A stretch of DNA of 59,508 nt from Byssothecium circinans (lineage: Eukaryota; Ascomycota; Dothideomycetes; Pleosporales; Massarinaceae). Below are positions 44,802-54,509 of the stretch, in pieces. The position numbers and the translations under genes were made by a program. The notes under the pieces are model-generated. The model made no database searches, was not told where the DNA came from, and saw only the letters and a program-made list of their open reading frames with translations. Location: positions 365,964 to 425,471 of the forward strand of contig ML976980.1 of NCBI GenBank assembly GCA_010015675.1. Direction: 5' to 3'. How positions within the stretch are numbered: position 1 is the first letter of the stretch; each line of letters begins with the position of its first letter.

Positions 44802-45137
44802 ACAATGACGAGTATCATGGACAGTCGGGTGGATCTGGACAGCACTTGATAGTTTCCGAGAGGATACTTGGAAGGAATGGACGGAGTTTGATAGATATTA
44901 ATATTGGGGCGGTAGACAGCCGAATAAGTCTTTTAATGGGCTAGATCTGGGCGATTGGTTGGTTTAGCGTATAGATTCTAGATAAGGTTCTGCTTTAACG
45001 ATGTATGTACCATTTAATTTTCAGGGCTCGTTATGTACCAGTACACTTCATAGAGGTCCTTGTACCCACTTCAGTCTTGAGCTCTCCATCTGGGCTGCTT
45101 TATACCGACAGAATGAGGTCATTTTCCAACCATGTGA

Positions 45138-45212
45138 CTCGTCGCCGTGTCACAGTACTGGCTACTCAGCGCTATGACTCTACTATGAATGACTCCTCAC
45201 TCATATATAAAG
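45138..45212 (+). promoter_or_regulatory. Promoter of small gene 3: conserved block and TATA box
   Basis: The block homologous to 44029-44095 runs directly into CATATATAAAGCACC (TATA at 45204-45212), 108 bases before ATG 45312. TGACTC-type sites occur at 45135, 45174 and 45190. Confidence 0.6.
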
Positions 45213-45311
45213 CACCAACTCCGCTCTCTTTCTCAAACATCACTACTTCTCCAACTCCCTACAACTCGTTCAAAAGCACCATAACTTCGAAGACCAAACA
45301 ACGAAACCAAC

Positions 45312-45566
45312 ATGTCGTCGCCTAGTCAGTCTCAGAAAGACAACCCCAAATCCTCAGACCCGCCTGCCGAGACCACGAATAACACAGGCAAAGCGCAGCC
45401 TTTCGAGACGGCAGAGATCCAGAAGAACGCGCAAAAGGACTCGCAAAAGGACACCAAGGCTCCTAACAAAGATGGCGTCGGTTCGATGACCGACGAGGAG
45501 TATAAGGAATTTGCGCAACAATCAGTCAAGGAGTATTTCACTGGAAATTTCGGACCCGGATTATAA
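45312..45566 (+). CDS. Small hydrophilic protein 3
   Basis: Intronless, 84 residues, start MSSPSQSQKDNPKSSDPPAE. It is dominated by Ser, Gln, Lys, Asp and Glu, with no cysteine or signal peptide. The end TDEEYKEFAQQSVKEYFTGN is the only segment likely to fold, as an amphipathic helix. It shares promoter architecture with its upstream neighbours rather than clear sequence. No family recognised. Confidence 0.6.
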   Translation: MSSPSQSQKDNPKSSDPPAETTNNTGKAQPFETAEIQKNAQKDSQKDTKAPNKDGVGSMTDEEYKEFAQQSVKEYFTGNFGPGL

Positions 45567-45872
45567 CTGCTTCCATTCATTATCGTTGCTTTCTGTACTA
45601 TGGTTTGTTTCAACCCTCATTTTGGTAATTGTTGGACTCGGACTTCGGCTGCTTCCACTCACTCTCTTTGCTCTTTGTACTATGGCTTGTTACCACACTC
45701 ATTTTGGTAACTGTGTCTGATAACGGAGGGGTGTTTTGCGGGGAATTGCTTTTGGATGGGGGAGTTTCAATCTTTTGTACTGACTTTCATTAATACATGA
45801 TAATCCAAAAATCTTTTCTTGCTGGATTGTGTCATTCACCGCTCACTCACAATATCCTTGACAGCTTATTTC

Positions 45873-45964
45873 CCATTCAAGCCATTCAAGCCATTCAAGC
45901 CATTCAAGCCATTCAAGCCATTCAAGCCATNNNNNNNNNNAAGCCATTCAAGCCATTCAAGCCA
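45873..45964. repeat. 9-bp tandem repeat (CATTCAAGC) interrupted by a 10-N assembly gap
   Basis: Uniform CATTCAAGC units on both sides of N bases at 45931-45940. The gap lies inside the array, so the true copy number is unknown. Confidence 0.95.
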
Positions 45965-46249
45965 TGAAAATGTGTCTTTTCAATTTTGTTAAAATATTAT
46001 TCATGTCATGCAAAGTTAGGAAAGGCTCCCCTGGGGCGTCACTGGCAGGTAGCTGTGCCACTCACACTCATAAATTAGTAAAATTCTACGAGCTAAACAA
46101 CACACCACGTGTTTACTAAGGAGATGCCACTGCAGTCGTTCGGGGGATCAGTCATACAACGATTGAGTCTTCACGCGAAGACTCAACTCAAGGGCGTTGC
46201 GACTGATACTAACCTCATATCATCCCGGATGACTCCCACACAAGTCAAG

Positions 46250-46257
46250 TATAAAAG
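46250..46257 (+). promoter_or_regulatory. TATA box of small gene 4
   Basis: AAGTATAAAAG, 135 bases before ATG 46385. GAGTC/GACTC sites lie upstream, including a short inverted pair at 46163-46185 (GAGTCTTCACGCGAAGACTC). Confidence 0.6.
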
Positions 46258-46384
46258 TTCCTACTTCTCCTTCCCATTTACATTCCTTTCTCTTCCTTCA
46301 CAACACTGGAGCCATTACCTTCGATATCGCGAAAAGCAAACCACCCCCGAAGACCTGTTACAGAAACCGCCAGCATCAATCAAA

Positions 46385-46675
46385 ATGAGTGACACCACTT
46401 CTACGGCGAGCTCGACCCCGAAACAAACAAAGCCCGAGAACGAGACCGAGAAGGACACTGCAAGCAACGTCGATACCGAACACGGATCCCAGCCCAGCAG
46501 TCGACAGCTTGTATTGAACGCGATCCACAACAGTGGCGGAATGTGGTACCCCACCACTACGGCACGCCGGGACACAGACTCAGCACCAATATCAGACCTG
46601 CGAATGGCGGCAAATGATGAGTTTGTGGATACATGTGTCCTCATGGATTGCGCATGCAAGAATCCCTACAACTGA
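46385..46675 (+). CDS. Small hydrophilic protein 4
   Basis: Starts MSDTTSTASSTPKQTKPENE, 96 residues, intronless. An upstream ATG at 46109 opens the same frame, but the TATA box at 46250 argues for 46385. The N-terminal half is Ser/Thr/Glu/Lys-rich. The C-terminal half contains QLVLNAIHNSGGMWYPTTTA and ends with Cys residues (CVLMDCACKNPYN), unlike the other three. Function unknown; grouped by position, size and promoter form only. Confidence 0.55.
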   Translation: MSDTTSTASSTPKQTKPENETEKDTASNVDTEHGSQPSSRQLVLNAIHNSGGMWYPTTTARRDTDSAPISDLRMAANDEFVDTCVLMDCACKNPYN

Positions 46676-47572
46676 AACTCAACCGAAATGGTGGCACTCC
46701 ATGGGGAGAAAGAGGAAGGCGGATTGAGACAGCACATGACATCTAGCCTTGACATTCTTCAAATTAAGATGTCTTCGGGGATAGGGAGGGTACATGATAT
46801 TGTGGTATTTGTCGATGAGGTATGGTTTGAAATGGTGATTTCGGCTTTTAGGCAATAGGGTAATTTAGAAGTTCTGACCTGTTTAGATTGAGCATATTTT
46901 CTTTCTACGGAATTATTAGTTATAGCTAGATTTCATTTTAGTCGTAGTCGAGTTTTGAGCTTTCGAGGAAATAGTATAGTATTGTCACTATGATGTGGTA
47001 GCGTAGCTAAGTTTGGCGCTTAACGGTTCTACGTGTACGCTCTTTATATGAACTTCTTATTTAATTCTGTTGGACTGGGCACACTACATATATCCACTAT
47101 ACTATTAAATTAACCTCTATTATATATAGTAAGGGTAAGCTATAGTCTACCATTATATTAGAGTTATTTTAACTAGTTAAGACTATGATACTTACTTATA
47201 TGCGGCACACGCTTATAGAGTACGTTATAGAGTTGTAATAATTATTTAGGTGTACGCGCAGAGTTATAGTCACTTACAGTTAAATTACCCCTTATATTTT
47301 ACGGTACGGTGAGTTACCGTGACTTAGGGATAGACGTTAGCTTGAAATTCGCCAGCTTTATTCGGCAACTGCAGTGCCAAGGTAAGACCAAGTGTCTAAG
47401 GATTGATCCGAAGTGAGTTCCTTCGCCATTAAGCTGCGATGCAGGCGAAGAGAGTGTGAAGTTTATTGTTAGAGAAAGGGTGATCCCGAGAGAAGTAAAA
47501 TTGTTACGTTTTGCCTCCGTGTTCCAGCGAATTAATGAGTGACACTTGAGAAAATCTGCTCCTATCTGCCTC
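46676..47572. other. AT-rich intergenic stretch, possible RIP relic
   Basis: About 46890-47340 is strongly A+T-rich and TA-rich, with no open frames, as expected of a repeat degraded by RIP. No element boundaries recognised. Confidence 0.4.
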
Positions 47573-49941
47573 TCATTCAATTGTAATGATTCGGTCTCTC
47601 CATGTTGGCTCTGAGTGAAATTCACGTCCGAGCTGACCCATTCCAATTCGTCGGAAGCTATCTGAGGAACCCCCTGCAAACACCAAAAACAGTGCGTAAT
47701 GAACCCTAGAGTTTTCAGGCCCGCTTGATCCTATGGATAAGCAGCACAGACTCGGCAGATGGCGTTTGTAGAATGCCTTGTCCTGCATGAAGACGCTCTT
47801 GCGCTCTTCGCCCTCTGGTTCGTTATCGAACGCAACCCATGCGGAAGGCTTCTGCTCTGGTATTAATCCGCCGAAGCAGGATTCAATAAAATTGTGGATC
47901 TTTCGTATCCTGGTATAGGATTTAAGTTCCATGACAGGAATGTCTCTGCGACCATATTGTGGTTTGGCCGAAAGTGCTCCTGTACTGTCGAATGTCGGTG
48001 TATCATCGTAAGGGCCTTGACCAGGACGCAAAAGTATCTTGTCGATATAGAACCCTCTACTCTGGCGGAAGGCCGGTGCACTTCTGCCACCAGTGAAGCC
48101 ACGCAAATACTCCCCATGTATCAAATTGTTTCCAGACAAGTCCCATACGTCCCCGGGCAAAGTTAGTGCACCAACACCATTCATCCATATTGCTGCTTCT
48201 TTAACCGAGCACGTCAGACTTTGCTGAAGCGGAAATGATACATCCAGGATTTCACAAGAAGCGGTAAAATCCGCTCCTAGGACTTCAACAGGATACTGTA
48301 TAGGTCCTTCCATGGATGCCCATGACCATGAAGGAGCCCGCGATAGTGTTGGTTTTCGTAGGGGTTCAACTTCCGTCATCCATAGAAGCCCAGAATGAAG
48401 TCTGTCGGCCCATAAACCAGCAAGATATCCAACATTTGACTTGATGTGAATTCGTTTCGCTAGTCCCGATATAGCAATAAGTTTGTCCTCCTCCTTTGTC
48501 AGACCACAGCGAGTATACATTTCAACAAGTCGAGACCACTCAACGGGAGTCTTAATAGATTTACCAGAATCTTCATCCGGTTTGTTTTGGTGGAGAAATT
48601 TTGATAGTTCTGGTGTTGCTGCTGGACCGAATTGCTTCAAGTCAAGGCTGGCCCCCTCAGGGAATACGATTGGACCTTCCTCGGAGTATACTCCTTCGAT
48701 CGTTTCCCAATATACATGGCCTTCTGTAAAATGAAAGGTCCTACTTGACAGAAACCGCTCTTGCAGGACCCAAGCTCTTTTACATAGCTGGCTATCTGTG
48801 ACATCTGCATTGATATCCGGTCCAAGGGAGACAAAAAATGGTCGTGCATCTCCTAGGGCAAGTGTCTCCCTCTTCTGAAGAGCAGCAGACAGAAACCCTT
48901 CATCATCGTGTCTAGCGCAATGAGCAGCTATGGTGAAACGAGCATTCTGATAGACATCTCCCATCTTTTCTGATTCCACAAGCCAGTCCCGAGAATCGTC
49001 TTGAATGATACATAGGGCATCAATCCACAGAAGATCAAGCCCCAGTCTTTGCGTTACAATGACAGCATCTTTGTATGTTTGTGGAAGGTCTGTAAAGAGA
49101 AATCCGCTCTGCCTGGACTGTAGAGTCTCCTTTGTGGTGGTGAAGTGGTTCGATTGACCCCAACGATGGCTGAGGGTAGCGTAATTGAGACTGATCTGTG
49201 ATGGGTGATCATCCGATATGAACGTCGAAGTTTCCAGCAGGCTCAAATGCAACTGATTGTCGACATTCTTGTCCCCAATTTGGATTAAACGACTTGGAAA
49301 TCGAGAAGGAAAGGGCATTGAGAAGTCCTCGGCACTGGAAGTAGACTCTATCGAAGAATGTGTCTTGGACCAAGGAAATGAGTCCCGAATCCGTTGTCGT
49401 TTTGACATACGCTCTAAGGCTGTATTGTCTCTCATCCACTCCTCCATAAGTAAGAACTTTTGCTCCCCTTCCAATCGCGAATCAGACGGAATGGATTTCA
49501 ACTGTACACCTCCAGGCTCTTCAACAAAGCCTAAATAAACCATCGTATTTTCAGGCGCAAAAACCAGAAGCTCACTCTGTGTGCGAGTGTTTTCGCCTTC
49601 GACAGTGAGTGTGGCATCGAGAATGAGGATATCGCAGGTTGAGTTGAAGTTAGACAGCCTCGCAGTTAAACCAAACACCGAAGGGGATCCTCCTATGACA
49701 GACACCCCGTCGGAATTAAATTTCTTTTGTTTCAGTTGGCTTGTTGAGTAGTATCTGGATTGATCGTATTCAAACTGATCGTTTGACCTTTGGATAGCAG
49801 TGAGCACCATGCTACACATAGAGCATGTCTCTGAAGCTTCGAGAAGTCGCTCAAGTTTAGGCAGAGAGTACAGCCGGTTTCAAGGCGTTTAAGCGTAAGA
49901 CGCTGGCATTTGAGGCAGAGAGACCTGGCTCCGGTCCCCAT
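47573..49941 (-). CDS. HET-domain (heterokaryon incompatibility) protein; N-terminus has a one-base frame break
   Basis: The main frame, from ATG 49819 down to 47573, encodes 748 residues. It contains the HET signature: YATLSHRWG, LPQTYKDAVIVTQRLGLDLL, WIDALCIIQDD and EKMGDVYQNARFTIAAH. After the HET domain come the usual AWVLQERFLSSRTFHF and PSWSWASMEG segments. A typical HET N-terminus is visible upstream but split over two frames. SLCLKCQRLTLKRLETG runs from ATG 49941 in one frame, and YSLPKLERLLEASETCSMCS continues in the main frame, a one-base difference near 49870 with no plausible intron. Either the gene is frameshifted, there is a sequence error, or translation starts at 49819. HET proteins trigger cell death after fusion of unlike hyphae; the partner is unknown. 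Confidence 0.8.
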
Positions 49942-50700
49942 AGTGTAGTCAGATGATAAGAATGAGTAACACTCTGATATTGAGGTCAAAAATTGTCATT
50001 GAGTTGACGCTTGAAGGTGAAGAGCTGAAAATGGGGGCATTTCGAGTGACGTGTCAATACAGCCACTTGAGGCTGTGCAGATGCCAATACATCTCTTTTA
50101 AGAAGAAGATCAGGTGACCGCGTTTTGTGCTACAGCAACAAACTAAAAATATAACGTAGAGCACCACCGAAGCGGCCATATTATTGGTCTATAGCATCGG
50201 CTTCTTCCAAGCATCGACCGTGTGCACGCGTATAAAGGGTAGTAAGAGGGACGTTGAAATATGCAGCTTAGGCAAGAATCGTGTTAGGTATGCCCTTTGG
50301 AAGCGGTTCAACTAATGCTCGACCGGCTTCATCTATGTTAGCTTAATATACATAGTAGGGAAGTGTGGGGCAGTTCAACTAGAGGCAGCGCCCAGTGCCA
50401 GTGAGGCATGGCCAGCCGCCGAACATTGACTGGACAAAATAGCTATTTCAAGTTCGAATGAGCAAACTAAGCAAACTATCCAAACAATCTTGGCGGTACG
50501 CTACAGATGGCTTGATGACGTTAAGATTAATACAGAGACTCGTGAAGAGATAGATTAGCGCCTAACGCTTACTGACTTTGAAACTTAGGCCGCTGAATCG
50601 TTTTACAAGGCGCTCAAGTATTTTGGCTCAAAATTATAAATGCATGTTGGCAGTTGCTGTCGAACAGGGGCGAAGCGTTGGACGCAGATCTTGATGTTAT
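49942..50700. other. Intergenic region with a small RIP-like coding relic
   Basis: At 50496-50639 (plus) a frame reads RYRWLDDVKINTETREEID, TAG, RLTLTDFET, TAG, AAESFYKALKYFGSKL and TAA. Both TAGs sit where Gln would fit, as expected from CAG-to-TAG. The origin is unknown, probably a transposon or gene fragment. The 8 bases 50693-50700 (GATGTTAT) are the left target duplication of the hAT element. Confidence 0.45.
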
Positions 50701-50708
50701 CAGACTTG

Positions 50709-50872
50709 TCAACAGTCAATCAGTCAGTCTGGAGGGCTCGAGACTGACTGACTGGTATTTTTAGAGGCGCCGGACTGACTGGACTGACTGCTAACGTAAG
50801 CAGAGGAGGTCTAAACTGGACTGACTGGACTGCTATTTTGAAGGGCTCTGGACTGACTGACTGCCTTAACTA
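50709..50872. repeat. Left subterminal ACTGACTG array of the hAT element
   Basis: Repeated GACTGACTG / CAGTCAGTC motifs with ~40-60 bp spacers, mirrored at 53594-53722. Subterminal repeats of this kind are transposase-binding sites in hAT elements (family knowledge). Confidence 0.75.
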
Positions 50873-53467
50873 CAGTCGAACTGGTATAGGTGTTGCTGGA
50901 TTATTGATAACTCGTTGACCGTATGCTCGTAGGGAGGCTGAGGGCTATTCGTCGGGCGTCTAATACCTATACGCTTCCAGGACTTCAAGCTTTGGAGGGC
51001 AGCAAGTAACTCAGGCTTCATACGGAGCCTCCTCGTCCCAAGGAGATCGCTAAGCTCGCTGAACGTCCTCTCACAGTCAGCGGCAGAGGCTGGTATTGCA
51101 TAGATGTCAAGCGCGAGCCGTGATAGGATGGGGAACTGCTTCTAGTGGACCTGCCAATATTTAATCGGGTTAAGCGATAGGTCATCATCCTCTATAAGGA
51201 CAGGCTGCCTCTTCTAGACCTCATATTCGTCGTTAAGCGTCTCCTCTATTGACTTCATGGCTGCTTTCATAGAGTTTGCAAGAAAGGTTGATCGCGACGG
51301 TGGGCCAAGCCGCTGCCGCTTCGAGGGACGCTGTCCTGGCGGAGACTCTTTGCCAGCTTCATGAGCAGCCTTCTCTTTATATGATCGCCACAAGGCCTAG
51401 AAGGCCTTGTTGTTTCTAGGGAGCCAGTCCTTCTTGTAGTGAGGGCCGTCAACGCTCTCATGGTAATTATCTGGGACCTTCCACAGAGCCTCAAGATGGT
51501 GCTTATAGTGTGGGTAGAGGACTATAGCTGCGTAATAGATGGGCGAGTCGTTAAGCTTCGCGTACGCTGAGAGCTTTGCATGGGCTAAGTTAACGTTCAT
51601 TACTAGGTGATCCTCTGGGGCATCCGGGTCCTCGTAGTCAACAGCAGCGAGGCGATCTTTCTGCTCCTCTAATTGATCGAGTAGCCATTCAAAGGTGATA
51701 AGAACCTCCCAAATCGCACCGTGGTTGCCATGTTTACCTCTGCCTTCAAGCAGCTTTGTAGCCTCTTGAAATGGGCGGAGGAGGTTAACGTACTTAGTAA
51801 TCGTCGCCCAGTCATTGCCTGACAAGCCACCCTCACGGACAAAGACCCTAGGCTCTGAGCGAGGCCTCTAGGGATCGCGACGCTGAGAAGCTTGTTCAAC
51901 TCGACTCTTATTAATCTTAATATGTATATAATCGTCAAGCGGGCCATGAAGCTCTATAGCCCTCTCTAAGGCCGCAAAGTACGAGTTCCACCGCGTCTTG
52001 ACTGGCTTAACTAGCTCTCTCATCTTAAACTCTTCGCGTAGGCGACTAGCTTCCTCTTCTTGAAGCTTCTTTAATAGCTCGCGAGCTTAAGGCGAGCAAA
52101 CTAATGCGATTACGTTGAATAGAACTCCAATTGGGCCGTATTTACGCCACTCCTTAAGGAACTTCTCCTCTGCCTAGCAGACGGGTTAGCAAGCTTTATA
52201 AAAAGCAAGAAACGTAGAGGGCTGTTTTACTAGTAGATTCTCATCCTCGTTCTTAAAGGACTCTCTGTCCTTGCCCTAAATGATCGTTTAGGCGCCTAAG
52301 TTAAGAACATGGCAGGTGCAACGGAGCCGACGGTGAGGAGCGTAGAAGCTATACTCATCACCTAGAGCAGTCATGGCCGTGTCGTTATTTGTCGCGTTAT
52401 CAAGCACAAAGTATCTGACGCGCTGCTTGTCAACGCTGAAGGCTTGAAGCGTCTTACTCACTACTTCAGCAATATTGTCGCCACAGTGCTTGCCATGTAG
52501 GACTGGAAGGCCGAGCAGGTAGTCCTTAACGTTGCCTGCCTTATTCAGATAGTGTACACAGATCCTAGTGAGAGCGCGCTTGCCGCCTATCAAAGTCCAA
52601 TTGTTAAAGGATACGTGTATGAGCGACTTTGCACGGCGGAGGTGCTCTGCGACAGCGGGGATATAGGCGTGGTATTCAGCCAAAATATAATTGTAAAGGG
52701 TATTGTGGCTCCGCCAGAGGACCTGCTCTGCCAGTGGGTTTGCAGCAGCAATCATACGGCGGAAAGTAGGCGCCTCGATTATCTAGAGGCTCTAGTTGTC
52801 GGCCTGCACCCAGTCTTTTACAGCGTCGAGGAAGCGCTTCTGTGAGAAGCTAGAGGCCATCTGGTTAGCTACCTCTTACGAGATCTCAACGCCTTTAAAC
52901 TGGAGCTGGTTGACGATAGAGCTAGTTACTATAGGAAGCTAAAAGTTAATCTTGCCATCACGATCAATCCTATGACCACGCGTCTTCTAGTTAAGATGAG
53001 AAGCAGCTGAGGACGTGGAGCTCGCGACGCAGTACTTACCACCGCTGATTTTATGCGTGTGGCAATAGCGACAGAGCCAGTAGTTCTGCTGCTTCTCGCG
53101 GTGCCAAACAGGCCAGCCGTACTCGTATATCCAGCTTGGTTTGCCCTTTAGATGCTGCGTAAAACGCTTCTATAGGTAAGGGACACGCGCCTAGTTAAGG
53201 CCTTCGAATAGATGGTCATCGCTATCATCATTGAGGGGTGTGAGGGCTTGAGCAGCTTAAATCGCGTCATCCGGAGGGTCAACAGGCGTCTTGACGGCAG
53301 GCGCGATAGAGGGCGCTTTTTAGGGTGGATTTCTACGGTATTCGCGCGCAATGGTCTCCCTAGAGACCTTCTCAAGGTTGCTGTTCATCTAGGGCTTTAA
53401 AATAGCGTAGGATAGGCGTTAGTGGATAGGTAAAGGTAGGTGATGGCAGCCCGTTGATACGCGTCAT
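50866..53467 (-). pseudogene. hAT transposase, inactivated by many stops
   Basis: Order on the minus strand: a BED-type zinc finger (YWLCRYCHTHKISGGKYC), then the RNase H-like region (HVSFNNWTLIGGKRALTRIC, KQRVRYFVLDNATNNDTAM, RCTCHVLNLGA), a helical insertion (MSGNDWATITKYVNLLRPFQ, YYAAIVLYPHYKHHLEAL) and the C-terminal dimerisation domain (FPILSRLALDIYAIPASAAD, CERTFSEL). The frame has stops throughout. Several (after LNLGA, TII, C and VH) are TAA or TAG at positions where CAA or CAG (Gln) fits, the CpA-to-TpA change of repeat-induced point mutation. The usual first catalytic Asp appears as Asn (SFNNWT). The longest intact piece is 52288-52755. Confidence 0.85.
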
Positions 53468-53593
53468 GATGTTTACTATTAGCTTAATCTCGCTTATATT
53501 GCCTGATTAGGCAAATTGGCCTAAGGCTTAGAGACCTCAACACTATAAAACTATCGTGAGATTCTCTCCATTAAATATACGGCATATACCAGT

Positions 53594-53722
53594 CTGATAG
53601 TAGTCAGTCCTAGTCAGTCTAAGGCCTTCAGACTGACTGACTGCTATAAATCATGGCCTCGGACTGACTGGACTGACTGCTATATACCAGTCAGTCAGTC
53701 AGTCTTGTCAGTCCGGACTGAC
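53594..53722. repeat. Right subterminal ACTGACTG array of the hAT element
   Basis: Multiple GACTGACTG and CAGTCAGTCAGTC motifs between the transposase 5' end and the right TIR, the counterpart of 50709-50872. Confidence 0.75.
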
Positions 53723-53925
53723 TGTTGACATCTCTGGATGTTATGTCGATCTAATCGACGGCGACACCAACGCCAAGATATCACACTTATTATAGATTCT
53801 CACTGGGTGCGATAATGTCTGAAGAATGCTGGACTGCTAGCCATAGCTCTATATATTCGCGTTGGGGAGGCCTGAGACATCAAATTGCTGAATCCTTTGT
53901 GGTTCTCGCTACATAGTGGGGGATA

Positions 53926-54203
53926 TTAACCTCTTCTTGATATCTCGTGAGCCCTCAAGCACTTGTGGTTAGGATTGAGTTCTTTGGGATGCTAAAAGTC
54001 ATGTCACGAGATAACACGAGGCTACTTCTTTGCATCGGCTTTAGGGGAGAGCCTCGCGTGGCCACTTGTGGTTTGGACCATATACCTTGGGGTGCTTGAA
54101 GTCATGCCACGACATGATACGGGCCCTCTTTGCATCCGCCTCAGGGACAGCATCGCGCGGCCACTTGCGGTTGGGACCATATACCTTGGGGTGCTTGAAG
54201 TCG
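53926..54203. repeat. Tandem ~100-bp repeat, about 2.7 units
   Basis: Two well-conserved units (about 54105-54203 and 54002-54104, minus-strand sense) share long identical stretches such as GACTTCAAGCACCCCAAGGT. A third, degraded copy lies at about 53930-54001. The first two encode the repeat of the secreted peptide precursor. Confidence 0.8.
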
Positions 54204-54509
54204 CTTAATAAAATGTTAGCAAATACGGTTCATGCACAGCAAAGGTAGGACTTACTGCAACCTGCTAGCATCCGGGTCACGCTTAGAGACGGCAGATTTA
54301 ACTAGCTCATCATATTCGGCGTCGTCGATTTCGACGACAAGATTATCAAGGGCCTCTGAAGCGACCGCGCTGGGAGTGGGAACGCTGCTGGGGGTCTCGA
54401 GGTTGGTGGCCATGGGCTGGATAGCCTGGGTCTCGGCAGAGGTAGGGATGACGGCGCCTAGGGCGACGGGAGCCAGAATGGCGGCTTGAAGGAGGAAACG
54501 CATGGTCAT
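54041..54509 (-). CDS. Secreted repeat protein with Kex2-type KR sites (KEP-like peptide precursor)
   Basis: Exons 54509-54256 and 54203-54041 (intron 52 bp, GTAAGT...GCTAAC...TTAAG) give 138 residues. The N-terminus MTMRFLLQAAILAPVALGA is a signal peptide. An acidic, Ser/Thr/Pro-rich propeptide follows to about residue 75. KR at 76-77 starts the repeat region. Unit 1 (85-117) contains HDFKHPKVYGPNRKWPRDA and a second KR at 110-111. Unit 2 (118-138) begins with the same HDFKHPKVYGPN core and ends early at TAA (54041-54043). Relative to unit 1 the DNA there has one extra base, and degraded repeat DNA continues downstream. A signal peptide plus repeats separated by dibasic sites is the layout of fungal kexin-processed repeat proteins, which include pheromone and cyclic-peptide precursors. 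The core matches none I know. I see no UstY (DUF3328)-like gene in the window. It may also be a simple secreted repeat protein. Confidence 0.7.

Larger units (their letters stand above)
50701..53736 (-). mobile_element. Complete hAT transposon, 3,036 bp, with TIRs and 8-bp TSD
   Basis: The left end reads CAGACTTGTCAACAGTCA. The right end, in reverse complement, is CAGAGATGTCAACAGTCA, so the TIRs are 18 bp with two mismatches. Both flanks are GATGTTAT (50693-50700 and 53737-53744), an 8-bp duplication as is standard for hAT. The interior encodes a broken transposase on the minus strand. Both subterminal regions carry dense ACTGACTG-type repeats. The element presumably needs a trans-acting transposase to move. 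Confidence 0.9.
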
